Source of the DNA: Kryptolebias marmoratus
Lineage: Eukaryota > Chordata > Actinopteri > Cyprinodontiformes > Rivulidae
Assembly: GCF_001649575.2 (NCBI RefSeq)
Contig: NC_051433.1
Location: 8,333,234 to 8,397,233, forward strand
Length of the DNA: 64,000 nucleotides
Reading direction: 5' to 3'
Below the pieces are notes generated by a model. The model ran no database searches and was not told the DNA's origin. It saw only the letters and a list, made by a program, of their open reading frames with translations. Positions 13,701 to 30,944 of this stretch are shown here, piece by piece. Each line of letters begins with the position of its first letter. Position 1 is the first letter of the stretch. Position numbers and translations under genes: made by a program.

Positions 13701-14074
13701 TTGGGTATTTAAACATGAATGAAGGACACTTCAGCAAAAGTTGAAAAAATAGAAGCCAATTTTAATTTTTTTTTTATTGTAAACTGATTTCAGAATGTTC
13801 TGGGTTTTTTTCTAACAAAATGGACATTTTTATTGCAAGTTTGATGGTGGAATGACAACAAGTAAGTTGGTAAATTAAGAGGGAAATTCTACACTTTACT
13901 TTTTCATGGAGATTTGTATTTCAGCTATTAGTGTATTGTATCATTTTAAGTAATTTATAATAATCACATAATAATCTGTATGGGGACATCCACAGTATTG
14001 TGGGCCCTGTGGATCCTCATTGTTAATTTCTTTAAATTCCCACCCTTATTTCTGATGTTGTCTAATAAGAACTC

Positions 14075-14092
14075 TTTTTTTTTTTTTTTTTT
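14075..14092. repeat. Poly-T tract
   Basis: An 18-base T run in intronic sequence. No flanking retroposon could be identified. Confidence 0.8.
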
Positions 14093-15419
14093 GCTGAAAA
14101 TGTATTTAAACTGAATGATGACCATACTGACAGTCAAGTGTTCTTTTCAAACATTTGGTAAATAATTAGAAACTAATGAACTAAAACATATTCAGCTCTG
14201 ATATAGCACTTTGAGGCAACAAAAGAGTAAACAGTTGCTTACATTTTGTTGCTTTTGACAGCTAATGTTCTGTTTAAAAGAAAATAGTTTCATTCTATAG
14301 TGAGGAATATTTGCTTTCGTTTGATTATATTGTTGGAAATTGATTAATTATAATTTTGTTTATTAATAAAAAGGAGAGAAAGGTTTAAACAGTTTGTCAT
14401 GTGTTTGCCTCATTGTGTATAAGATAAGGTGATTTGCATTTTCTGTATAAGAAAAATGGGATTTGAGCAGCATCTTATAACTCCTTTTTGTACATATTCA
14501 CTAAAGCTAAACAGAAGGCTGAGTTTGTTATAATCCTTCTTCTATTCAGTCTGTGGGGGTATGAAGCAGGAGGTTTGTAAGCCTAGTGATTATGGTGCCT
14601 ATTTAGTTGAACTTCTGCCAAAAAAAAGCTGAAGCGCACCCATGTCTGGGCAGATAGCAGCTCTTAAGAGGCACAGGAGTCAGCAGTGCATTGGTTTTAC
14701 CTGTCGAGACTCTCATTGTGTCAAAAACGCAGCAGAGAGGAAAGTTAGAAGAACCAAAAAGGCCAAAGAGCAAGAAAAAGAAAGGAATAAAGAGTTCTTT
14801 GACAAGTGCAGCCTCGATTGTTAAAATCAACTCTCTATGCTCGATCAGTTTCTTTGAAGTGATTCTCGGTGGAAAAGGTTGGTCAGGCACCTGGGTTTCA
14901 AGACGGGTCCCCCGCGCAAAATGTGCCCCTCCTGTTTGTCTTCCCCGTTGTCTAATTACACAGTTTTTCTCTCAAACGGCTCCAGTTGAGCTTCAGCAAA
15001 CATCCTTTCACATCAGAGTACTTAACCCTGGTGTCAGTACTCTCTTCGGGAGACAGTTTCAGTGGGTTTTCGCTCCATCTTACAAGCTCATTTCAGAAGT
15101 TTGTTTTTAAATCAATTTGTTCCACTACACAGTACCATGACCTACAGCTCTGGCCAGTGAGTCAAACCTGGACTCCTTCTAGCTCTCGATCTCACTGGCA
15201 AGACCTTGTCTCAGTCACACAGATGGTGGTTTTCAAATAATTGAAGGCGTGAAAGGAGAAAGAGAACAACTGGAATTACAATCAGGGGCAAAGAGGCAAA
15301 GCAGCTAAAACTATTGCATCCATAATGTTGCTTGTTTATTTATTCAGTATTCTTTTATTAGTAACATTGAATTAGCTTAACTCAGTGCTGTCTCATCAGC
15401 ATGTGCAGACTGCTTATGT

Positions 15420-15645
15420 CCTGTTAACATAAGTATTCAGACCATTTGTTGTGACACTTCATGAAACAATGATGCTCCTTTTATCAGTTGGCCTTAACCT
15501 GCTTCTGATTGGAGTCTATTTGCGTCTGACTGAATTTATTAAACAAAACAGGCAGAATCAAACAACTGTCTGCTTAAGGTTTAAGAATACTTATGTAGAT
15601 TAAATATTTTACTTCCTATTTCTTTAAATAAATGTGCTTAATATA
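15420..15645 (+). mobile_element. Tc1/mariner-like remnant, internally deleted
   Basis: Left part: CATAAGTATTCAGACCATTT followed by 'TGATTGGAGTCTATTTG'. Right part: 'GGTTTAAGAATACTTATGTAG' and then 'TCTTTAAATAAATGTGC'. The pair 'AAGTATTCAGACC' / 'GAATACTTATGTA' is the familiar inverted terminal arrangement of teleost Tc1-like elements. No transposase coding sequence lies between them, so the copy is an internally deleted, non-autonomous remnant. Confidence 0.65.
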
Positions 15646-16512
15646 TAACAAAATAAACTGTAATATTGCTTGATGTGTGGGTTTCAACGTAACCACCCTA
15701 TGAGGTCTGTGCACAGTCTTTGTGCTGCATCAAAAACACAAATGTTTAATGCAGGTTTAACTGTTTAGGTTGAGGTGCATTTAAATACACTATTTTGCAT
15801 CTGTTCTCATGATTGTATCTCACAACTATGAATTAAATTAGAATGTAGCTCTCAGAAACATGGAAATAGGGACCCTCTGAAATAAGAGAAAACCCTTCAT
15901 AGTTCAATTGTGGAACACTAAATCATATTGGGAGGAAAACCGTGCATACATTTCATGCAAATTCCAAACATTTCAGTTAAATAAAATCAGTAAACCTATC
16001 TGTAAAGTGTTAAGACCTGTGGTCATCAAGTTCTTTCATGTAAAAGGATGTGACAGGATTACTTATGTACCCCGAAACCAGCAGCTTTGATGTTTTGAAC
16101 ACGGTGGTGATTCATACTTGTCTCTTGATCCGTGTGGACCACTGTGGCGGTTTTATCAGCTATTATGCATATTATATGCAGCAAGGCTGTCTCTCTGAAC
16201 TTAAAATGCGGTATTGGGGGGCTTTGCTGTTACCTTTGCTGCCTTTTTATACCTTTCTGATGAGCAGAAGCAGCATGAATTACTACTATCTAATTTAGCA
16301 GAAGCAAAGCCCACAGTGCCAGTTCTTTAATAATTCAGCTGAAGTACAAAAAGTTTTTTGCCATTTTCTCCCAGCTCTCTTCAGCAAAAGCATAAAAGAA
16401 AAGAAGCCGATAATATCAATACACAGCAAAATATCACAACTTGTCTGTGTGGATGATGGATGGAAACATACCTGGTGCACCTGAAGCCATATGTCTATGT
16501 GTCAACACCTAA

Positions 16513-16725
<213 letters not shown>

Positions 16726-17659
16726 TAAACCAGGAAACTCAGAGGTTAAATACGAGTTACGTGTGTGTTGGAGTATGTGCACATACACCGACATGTTACG
16801 TGATTATTAGGTCTTGATTTTCAAAAGGCCAAAAAGGCACAGGATCATGAGATGTTATTGAGTTAATGAGGAGAAATATAGGGATGAAATTTTCAGTAAA
16901 AATGTCAAGTTGGTTGATGGGATGGTTGTGTCTTAGAAACCCTTTTATGGTCTTTTTTATACTTGAGTGATTAGATGTCAGTGCATTAAATTATGATGAT
17001 TACAGAGAAGTTTTTTTTCATTGAAATTATAGATGAAGCAGCTTTTAAAAGAGAATGATGGTGAAAATGATTGACCCCAATTAGAAATTTTACAATTTTA
17101 TTACAAGTCTTTGTCCTTCAGCTTACTTCATCTTTTTAGCACCATGACACACACAGGAAATTTGTTGCCCTTCAGATAAGCATTAATTTAATAATCTTAA
17201 CCATCCACAGTCCTTCTCTAGCTTTTTTTTTTCTTAGACACACAGACAGACACACACTCCAGTTCCAAGTACCAAATGTTAGCCAGCCACTCACCACAGT
17301 CTCCCTGTAGGCTTGACCTTTCTGCAGGGCTGCATAAGAGTGGTATTAAGTTAGAGAGCAGCCACTGATAGCTAATTGAGGAGGGGAACGTCTGATTTGA
17401 ATCCACAGAGCTGAGTGGGGTTCTAACAAATGCACTGATTTAAATCCCTTCAAACATAATGCAGTGACCTCCCTGACACCTCCCTGCTGTCTCGCATGGC
17501 TCCAATCAAGGTTCAGTTCAAAGTGAAACACAACCAACTAGCAGCAAACTAGTTTAGATATTACAGGCTGCTTGTTTCCTGTTGGTAGTCTTTTTCACCC
17601 GCCCCTGACGGGAGAAGGAAGATGAATATGCTTTTTGCCTGTGTGTGTGTTTTCTGTCT

Positions 17660-17870
17660 GTCTGTGACCACAATATTCCATGCATCACTGGACGGAACTT
17701 GATAAAACTTGCAGAAAGTGCATCTTAGAGCTGATTAACCTTTGGAGTCAAGGCCAACACAGCCAACTAACCTTAAAAATCACTAAAAATGGCTATAAAG
17801 ATATTGACCTAAAATGTTGTGGTAGTAGCTCAGACTGATTCACAATTCATGTTATGTAAAGTAAAACCAA
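17660..17870 (+). repeat. Dispersed repeat family A, copy 4
   Basis: Plus-orientation core: 'CACTGGACGGAACTTG', 'GAGCTGATTAACCTTTGGAG', 'AAAATGGCTATAAAG', 'CCTAAAATGTTGTGGTAG'. It is preceded by a GTGTGTGT/CTGTCTGTCTG tract. The block order matches copy 2, with many substitutions. Confidence 0.6.
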
Positions 17871-19987
17871 ATGCAGCTAAGGTAACATAACAATCCAAAT
17901 GTTTTCAACAATGTCATTCATGCATGCACACTAACTTTGTGCTGCAGAAACCAAATGGAGATCAGAGGTATTTTTACTGACATGTTGCTATATCCTGATT
18001 CTGTCACATCTTTGATTGTGTGCTAGATTGATTAACAAACAGAAGGAAATTGTAAAAATTAATTTAAAAAAAGAGAGAGAGCAGCAGTTATTTTGGAGAA
18101 ATCTTTAGTTGAGCTAATAATGTTCTATTTTTGTTTTGTGATATTTCTTATGTGGATGTTCTCACCATGGTGCGGCATGAATTTTTCAGTGTTTCAGTGG
18201 GAAAAAATACAAGCAGATAAAAAAATGTTTAATAAAAAAATACCCAGAGTAGCACAGACAGGGCCTCAATTTCCTTTACCCACAGTCCAGAGGAATACGT
18301 TTGAAGCATTGTTAATTCTAAATTGGCTGCTCTGTCTCTTTGTATTAAGGCATGTGATAAACTCTGATAACCAGGGTTTCTTTTCACTTCCTGTCCAGGG
18401 TCAGCTTGGATATACCCTCATATGTGAATGGATGAATGTGGTCTTTTTAATGAGTCCTCTCTCACTAGAAAGCTCAACATTTAGAGGCTGGGTTTGTTTT
18501 TTTAAAGCAGCATTGACTTCCTTAAAATGTTTAAACTGCCATAGCATAAAGGTTTAGTGATTTTTTTTCTGTTTTCAGAAACTGAGTATACACTATACAC
18601 ATGTATGTTTTAGTACTTTGGGCATGGTGTATGATTATCTAGTAAATACCCACTACTTCTAAATGTTACCAGGTCACTAGTATGTTACTGGGCTTTAGTG
18701 ATCTATTTCTATTCACAAATGTGCAAAAATCCGCCTTCAATGAACATTTTCTTTTTCCTATGGCATCATTTTTAAAACTAAACAAGAGGACAGAAAAAAG
18801 GGAAGTGAGATCTATTATGTACAGTATTAACCCTGCTCATCTGTTCCACCACCATCTATTAGTGCATCTCTCCTAGCCTCCCTTTCTTCTCTAGATCTCA
18901 TTTGTCTTCATTCTTCTCTACCAACACACTGCTTCAGGCCCCTGTTACAATTATGTAGTCATTTGGGAGTTTCATTTTACAAAAAGGGTCTTTTTATGTA
19001 CCAAGCGCTGCCTTTCAGTCCCAAAATATAAAGCAGAAAATCCTAATTTCATTTAATGATAGTCATTGTCTAGCCGCTCCTACAGCGTCTCTTCTTCAGT
19101 TTCAGTAACCTGCAGAGAGATTAACAAGCCACAGAAACAAACCCTGATACTTGTGCCCCTAAATCACTGATGAGTTAAAAAAATGCAGGATAAAAAAAAT
19201 GGGTTCTTCTTTTATTCATGCATAAATCAGCTGTGCAGCAGTCACCATCAGAGTGATGGTGAGTGTCGAGGCAGTAAATGGATTGAGGTCACACTGGTAA
19301 TGGGACAGCAAAGTCAAGTGGAACTACACAGAAACCTGGCAGGTTGTTGAGCACGAAAAAATAAAATAAAATAAATAGACCATAGACGTGAGGGCAAAAC
19401 CAGAAGATTATAGGACGTTGAGGAAAAGAGAGAAAAAGTTTGGACAAAAGGGAAGAAGATGAGGACATAAAGAAGACGGCAGAAAGCAAAGAGAAGATTG
19501 TCTGATGGAGAGTAGTCAGATTGAGTAGTTTCAAGGCTCACTTTTCAGAGGTAAACAATTTGATCCCTTTTGTGCAGCATTCTAGCCCAACTGTTCGACT
19601 TTAGGTAGTTATACAGTTCAGACTTCATTTGTGCAGCAAACCAGGAGCAGAGAATAAATAAAATCACCAGAAAGCATCATATCAGAGAGCCGGAGAGGCT
19701 TATACAGAACAAACTGTGGACTAATTTACCTAAAAAAGCTTCCCAAGCCATAATATATGTCTTCATCACCCTTCGGGGAGCATTTAATCTCTGAGATGAA
19801 ATGAGGATCTTGAACTTAAAGTGATTTGTGAGGTTTGAGCTGAAATTTGTCCCACTTTACTTGTAATCATTATCGGTTTAAGAAAAGTGGCTGTTTTTTA
19901 TGTATCAATTAAGTTTTTTTCATATTTTTAAAGGAAGCATTAGATATTGCAACTATAAAAGTCTCAGTATATTGTTATTATTATCAT

Positions 19988-20050
19988 TAGTAGTAGTAGT
20001 AGTGGTGGTGGTGATGATAGTAATAGTACTACTGCTAGTAGTACTAATAC
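19988..20050. repeat. (TAG)n/(TGG)n trinucleotide microsatellite
   Basis: Runs of TAG, TGG and GAT triplets, becoming imperfect toward CTAGTAGTACTA. Confidence 0.8.
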
Positions 20051-20141
20051 ATTCCATATGTTTACATATTTGAATGAATAATTTACCTAACTTGTCTTTC
20101 TTTCCCATTTTAACGTCTAATAGCAACAACAAGATTGTAAT

Positions 20142-20154
20142 NGGGGGGGGGGGG
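20142..20154. repeat. N plus poly-G run
   Basis: A single ambiguous base is followed by twelve G. The N marks an unresolved homopolymer length. Confidence 0.9.
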
Positions 20155-20649
20155 ACTGCAAATAAGAACCAGATATCAAGCTGTTAGGGGAAAAGATAAA
20201 AGTTGACTGTAAAATTTTGCTTGATCAAAGATCTGACAAAAAGATGAATGAGACTGTGTCAACGACTAATCAGCAGCTGCTTCTGTTGCCAGTAGCAACC
20301 TCTACCGGTGATGATAGAAGGATGATAGTTTAAAAATGAAAAGTTTCCTTAAACTCACATAACCAAAGAAATTATATAACATTATGTTCCCTATTTTGTA
20401 GGCAAAGCATGAAACACATTGAAGTCCTTACTTCTGTATAAACCTTTAGTGACAATAAAGAGCCACACTGACCTTCATGAAACATTCAGTATGGTGACCT
20501 CAGTCGCTTTATGTGATTTGAGTCCTGTTGTTCTGCAATATTTACTCCTGAAACATGTTCTGAAAGCAATAGTCACCAGCTGAGTTCAGATGTATTCTTT
20601 TTAGTAGGAATTTTATGATTGACAGAAATTTTGTTTTTAAGGTTACAGG

Positions 20650-20673
20650 TTTTTTTGTTTGTTTGTTTGTTTG
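20650..20673. repeat. (GTTT)n microsatellite
   Basis: Short poly-T followed by four GTTT units in intronic sequence. Confidence 0.75.
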
Positions 20674-22424
20674 ACAGCCAATAATTTGACAATATAATTT
20701 GCTGTCTCGACAATTTTGCAAGCATTTCTAACTTCCTTTAAATAAAGACATGATACGGTATTTCAGTGTTCATTTGAGGAAGAAACCATTGAAGGGAGTT
20801 TCTGGTTGACCCTTCTAAAATATCTTCATCAACCTTTGTTGGGCTGCCTTTTAAACACTGATGCCTGAGAACTTTGAAATAAATATTTCTGAGACTAAAC
20901 AGACTTTTACATAGAAGGCAGGATGCTCAGCAGAACATCTGAGAATCCAACTGCAGGGTTCCCGCACTTACAAAAAGATCAGAATTAATTTTTCTTTCAT
21001 TTTAGTCTCCTTTTCAAGTCGTGCTTTGATCAATAAGAAAAGCAGTCTGCACCTAACACTGATTTCACTTCCAAATTCTTTCACGTTTCAGCGCTACTTA
21101 CAGAGAAAGGAAAAAAGCAGTGATTCTTTTTTACACTTTTATCTCACATACTGCACACAAATACGCAACTGTTATTACCGCAGCTCTGGTTTTAGAACTC
21201 CTCGCACCTTCACAGGTATCTAGAGTCTGACTGACAACTTTTGAAGCATCAAAACTAATCCCATTACCTTTGATTCACGTCTGGGAAGCAGATATCACTC
21301 CGTCTGTCTCCTGTTTGCGAAATACATTTACAGGGAAAGGCTAGAGCTGCTAGACAAGGTTAAAGAAATCACTCACCTCGTGTGTCCACAAGCCGTCGAG
21401 GCAGTCGTCCTAATATCCTCTTCAGTTTAAAAAAATAGCCAATTCAATTTCTCTCTCATTTTCTGACTTTGCTTTATTCTGTTATCGCAGCTGCAGATAA
21501 AACAGTTTTACCTTTTGGCCTCAGAAAGAAGTTGCGGCTTGTCTGAAAAGTTAAACACAAGGCAAAAGTTTTCTTTCTTACTTTCACTGGTAAAAGTAAA
21601 TGTTGCCAAACAAATCTATTCATCAATGTAGTGAATGAAAACAATTAATGATGATTTAAATCAATCTTCGTTAGTAATTGTGTTTAAATTTTACCACAAT
21701 TTCTTTATTTTTATAGCAGTGTTTTTGTGTAGTTTGAGATTTAAGTTGATTATTCCATTATTCATGGTCCTTATAAATTTAAAACCTGATTTATTCCTGA
21801 TTTACTAACTTCAACTCATTTGTCCCCCATGGTTCCAAATCAGATTTTAAAAAGCAATATAAATTTAAATATATATCCATCAAAGGTCTTAAGGAAAGAT
21901 AAAACAAGTCTAACCTCAATTTTCACTCTCACCTGATACTATGTGCAGGAGGATGTAGGACTGTCCTACTACTAAAACATCTAATGCATTTGAGATTTTG
22001 ATACAGACTTTCCATCAGTTTTCTGAATTTGCACCTTTCCAGACTTTGCAGGTTTTGTTGATGGACTACCACAAGGCATCTCAACTTGGCTGACCTTGGC
22101 TGACCTCACGTCACAAAATGTAGGACCCATGCAGGGCCTGTTCACACACACAACAATCTACAAGAAACTGTGCCTGTGGCAGTAATGGACTTCTGGAAGT
22201 TGTGACTTTCCTCTGTATTTGCTAAAATACATGATTCAGAAATGTGAAACATAGAGTCGGATACATTGTATCTGTTGAAATATTTCCCCAAAATAAAAGT
22301 TTGATCAAGTCACAGTCTTTATTTCATAACCTGGCCTGTTGTCAAAAACAGATTTAGAAAATCCAAAGATCAAACGTTTTAATGGATGGTTTTTTTTTTT
22401 CTTAAGGTTTACCATCTTTATCCA

Positions 22425-22515
22425 AAAAAGGTTAAAAACAAAAACAACTGGACTTCTATTCTGTAGTTGAAGACGTTTCACTTCTCATCCGAGGAGCTTT
22501 CTCCAATTTAGTTTT
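22425..22515 (+). mobile_element. Retroelement-derived scrap
   Basis: The string 'GTAGTTGAAGACGTTTCAC' followed by 'TTCTCATCCGAGGAGCTT' recurs widely in fish genomes near non-LTR retroelement 3' ends, from my knowledge. Preceding A-rich sequence 'AACAAAAACAACTGGACTTC' fits the same context. Too short to classify further. Confidence 0.4.
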
Positions 22516-23253
22516 TGCACTGAGACTGTTTGAATAAATAAATACTCATCATTTTCATTTTTGTCCAGATTTAAGCAATGCCTACTTGTGTGTCTTTGGT
22601 CTAAAGCTTTTATACACGGGTTGAACTAGGGAACTGAATTGTTGGAGTTGATTATTTAAACATTTTGGACAATTGTGTGCTTTTAAATGTGTGGCTATAG
22701 TTTAGAAAAGGCTCTGTTCCATCATAGCAATAGCCCTGAGGACAAAGCCAACTCCACACGGAAATGGCTTACAGAATTTGCTGTTAAGAAACTTTTTTTT
22801 AGCCAGCACAGAGCAATGCCATCCAAACACGTTTTGTAGAAATCCAGCCTCAGCATCCAGCATCATCACTGCTCTTGGTGAGATGGCAGCTAATCTCTGC
22901 TGCGAGGCTTCAGTAACTGTGGAAAGCCAAAGCGCGCAGGATGCCAAGGCAGCCACATAAATATGCCCATGTTGTCAAAATGAAAACAATCAAAGTATGG
23001 GATCCTGCATGCTTTTAGCTTAATACAGAACTGTAGTTGTTGTGCAGGGAGCACTGCAGTCCGGATTTGAATAAGTTCTCGTCGCACACAAAATATGAAA
23101 TTAACTTCAGTTCTACAGGAGGTGAAAAATACTACAATGCTTTGGTGATGATGGGCTGTTGCAGTCTTGTCACTGAATGAGGCATTAGTCAAGCTTTGTC
23201 ACCTCCTGCCCACCTTGTCTGATAATGTGACCTCTTTCTCTTCCCACTCGCAG

Positions 23254-23355
23254 AAAGCCAGGCTGACCCGGATAAGAATAGCCAAATCCAGCAGCGCCAA
23301 CGCCTTCCTCCAGGGCAAACGCAACGGACTCATCAACGAACTGCTGGAGCTGACG
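23254..23355 (+). CDS. kcnd3: kcnd3 exon: proximal C-terminal tail
   Basis: The 102-nt, phase-0 exon encodes 34 residues beginning [20 protein letters not shown] and ending NELLELT. It is bounded by CGCAG and GTGAGA. It continues the basic post-S6 region of Kv4 channels. The KARLxRIRxAK signature is Kv4-wide, while the NExLELT ending fits Kv4.3 (and Kv4.1) better than Kv4.2. This cytoplasmic segment follows directly after S6 and helps bind auxiliary subunits. Intron phases agree with the neighbouring exons, so frame is preserved across the splice. Confidence 0.93.
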
Positions 23356-28493
<5,138 letters not shown>

Positions 28494-28586
28494 GGTACAG
28501 ACAACGATGACCAGAAGCTGATAAGGACCATCTCTCTGTTAGAGAGCCAACACCACCACCTGCTGCACTGTCTGGAGAAGACCACT
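28494..28586 (+). CDS. kcnd3: kcnd3 exon: dileucine targeting motif
   Basis: The 93-nt, phase-0 exon encodes 31 residues starting GTDNDDQKL and ending SQHHHLLHCLEKTT. It is flanked by TTTTACAG and GTGAGG. The HHHLLHCLEKTT block is near-invariant in Kv4 channels and is the published dendritic-targeting dileucine motif of Kv4 tails. The variable first half (acidic TDNDD) differs from mammalian paralogues. In mammalian KCND3 an optional 19-residue exon can be spliced in directly after this exon; I found no convincing counterpart in the following intron. Confidence 0.93.
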
Positions 28587-29493
28587 GTGAGGGTGTTTTT
28601 CTGTTTTAACTTTATATACTCCTGGTATCTGTATTTATCACCTGAAAAAAAGAGGAATTCATTCACCCCACAGGCTCAAAGTGCTGATAGATGATACAGA
28701 ACAATATTGCATGAGATTGTGCATATTGTTGTTTTCATGATTTGACCTAAAGGGCTGTAAATCCATTATTTCTCAACAGAAGATGGTTTTAATCTGAAAC
28801 TCCGGCATGAAAGGTGGCCGGCGATATGCCATTGATCAAGTAGAAAATATGTATTTAAGTGTAAATATCCAAAGAACATTGAAGAACCAAGAGCAATACT
28901 GCCTTCTCAACGTGATGATCTTTTTGTGTTTTCTTCCAGTGTAACTTTGTTCAAAGCTTGTGATTGACACAGCGAGTGTACGTAGATCTAAATCAAGACG
29001 TGGGGAAGTTTTGCTCCTGTTTGTTTCCTTGTCAGACACGTCTATCACTTTGACAGTGTCGCTTTCCCTTGCATTAAAGCTACGCGTCAACATCAGTCAG
29101 AAGCTAAAGGAAAAAAAAAAGAAAAGGGAAACTCTTGGCAGGAAAACTTCAAAATCTTACATGTCAGTTTGACAGTTTTCAGTGAAACAGGGAGGCTGAT
29201 GGAGGCGGGTTGTGTTGCTCTGCTTTAAAAACTGTTGCTTGTAAACTTACACAACAAATACCAAATCTGTTGTTCATCAAAGATTGGGGCATTTATCAAA
29301 CATACACCACCATTACTTATGCAACCATGATTACACCCTCATCTGTTCACAGTGTACTTTTAGAGCCATGTGAGCTTAACTAGTTTTTTATGTCGTTTTA
29401 AATGCGATTTATACTACAAGTTTGTTTTCATAGGTATTTTAAGTATAATTGTCTGCTCTGTTTCTCTGTTTTGTCCTTATCTCTTCCCCTCAG
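28587..29493 (+). other. kcnd3: kcnd3 intron (no visible long-isoform exon)
   Basis: A 907-nt GT-AG intron. I searched by eye for a 57-nt exon resembling the mammalian Kv4.3 long-form insert and saw none with matching residues and splice sites. No repeats of note. Confidence 0.85.
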
Positions 29494-29759
29494 GCTCACG
29501 AGTTTGTTGACGAGCAGATGTACGAGCAGAACTGTTTAGAGACAGCGTTGCAGACCTATCCGTCCCACAGCCCGTCTATAGCCAGCCAAGACAGCCCCGT
29601 GGTGAGCTGCTGTGGCTGCGGGGCGAAAAGAAACGCTCCCCTGCCCAACGCCAGCCTGCCCCCTGCCAACCCCATCCCAACACACCACCACCAGGGCCCC
29701 CTACAGGAGCTCAGCGCCCTCCACATACAGAGCAGGGACCCCCTGTCTCACACGACCAG
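29494..29759 (+). CDS. kcnd3: kcnd3 exon: distal C-terminal tail
   Basis: The 266-nt exon encodes 88 residues beginning AHEFVDEQMYEQNCLE and ends with two bases (AG) of a Ser codon. Acceptor CCCCTCAG, donor GTGACA. EFVDEQMYEQNC and LQELSALHIQ match the Kv4.3 tail (human EFIDEQMFEQNC, MQELSTIHIQ) better than Kv4.2. The central part, SCCGCGAKRNAPLPNASLPP, keeps the Cys pair and the P-N-A/S block but has fewer basic residues than mammalian Kv4.3. The HHH inside 'PIPTHHHQGPLQ' appears lineage-specific. The region is cytoplasmic and carries many Ser/Thr/Pro, consistent with regulation by phosphorylation. Confidence 0.93.
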
Positions 29760-30706
29760 GTGACATGCAGCAGAAACACACAAACATGGGAGCATTGCCA
29801 GGATGTTGGTTGAGAGGTGCTTAATTTGTAAAGCTTACAGTAAATATGTTTTATTAAAGATCAGCTTCTCGCTGATGGTCATAAAAGCTGCATATGCTGC
29901 AAGTTTTTGATGCATTTTTAGGCTGAAAGCCACTGTGACACTTTAAATCCTAAAAATCATGGCCTCCCATATGTAAAGGTGAGTCTACAGATAGAAAAAG
30001 ACTGATAGTGTACTAATACTTTGCAGCAATAATGTCAAATATTCACTAACTGGTAAGGCATTGTTTGATATTAAAACACAAGAGTCTTAAATTAGTCTGT
30101 TCAAGCCATTAAAAGACAAGTTTTGAATAAAACAAGGATTTAAAATTTGTATTTAAGAAAATCTACATTATTATAGGATTCAGGTTCAGTTTTTGTGGTG
30201 TAAATAATCACCACAAATGTGACTTAAATAATATATAAATTTAGGGTTAGGTTAACCACATTTGTGTAAAGTGTGTAAATAAAACGGCACTAGAGGGCTG
30301 TATTGGACCAATATAATGTGCAGTCTTTTGCATAAATATTATAGATTGTATATAAAAGATGGAGAAATATTAGACTCTATCAATATTATTATTGATGAAT
30401 AAAGGGATGAATAGAGTCATTCTCATTGTCTCATGAAGTATTTGTCTTTTGAACAAATAGTTTTATGATTTAATGAATTCAGTCTAAAATGATGTGTCAT
30501 ATTTTCTAATAAATTGTATTTTTATGTTTTTGCAATTTAATAAAATAATTTTTTAATCTGAATTATTCAACTTGTCGGATTTGTTTGAGGTGATTGGTCG
30601 CTGAAATCTCGTAAAAATCAGCTGCTCTATTTATTAACTTGTCTACAGAGGACACTCATTTAATCACAAACATTTAGTTTCTTTTGCTTCTTTTTTTCTA
30701 TAACAG
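29760..30706 (+). other. kcnd3: kcnd3 intron
   Basis: A 947-nt AT-rich GT-AG intron separating the last two coding exons. No gene or delimited repeat is visible. Confidence 0.9.
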
Positions 30707-30944
30707 CCGTTCAAAACTCAATCTGAAAACTGACGACAGCAACAGAATCAACTGTAAAAGCGGCCGCATCACCACGGCTATCATCAGCCTCCCGACGCCT
30801 CCGGCTCTGACCCCGGACGGCGATGGTCTCCACGGGCCGCTGCAGCGGAGGGTGCCGCTGCCTCCAGGCCGCCCGGCCGCCCCGAGCATCCAGACCACAA
30901 CGAGCTCAGCCGAAACCAACATCGTCAAAGTCTCCGCTTTGTGA
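30707..30944 (+). CDS. kcnd3: kcnd3 last coding exon, C-terminus VSAL
   Basis: The exon starts after ATAACAG. Its first base completes the split Ser codon, giving [13 protein letters not shown] across the junction (human TTSRSSLNLKADD). It then encodes 78 residues to TGA at 30942-30944. [20 protein letters not shown] is the conserved Kv4 Ser/Thr-Pro cluster where MAP kinase sites lie in Kv4.2, and TNIVKVSAL is the Kv4.3-type end with the VSAL PDZ-binding motif. 'PALTP' and 'NxVKVSAL' favour kcnd3 over kcnd2 (RVSAL) and kcnd1 (KISSL). The Pro/Arg-rich middle ([16 protein letters not shown]) is longer and more GC-rich than the rest of the tail. The five exons here total about 286 residues. Confidence 0.94.

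Noticed and set aside
18093..18557. 154-codon plus-strand open frame in a kcnd3 intron
   Set aside because: No recognisable motif, AT-rich intronic composition, no promoter or conservation evidence.
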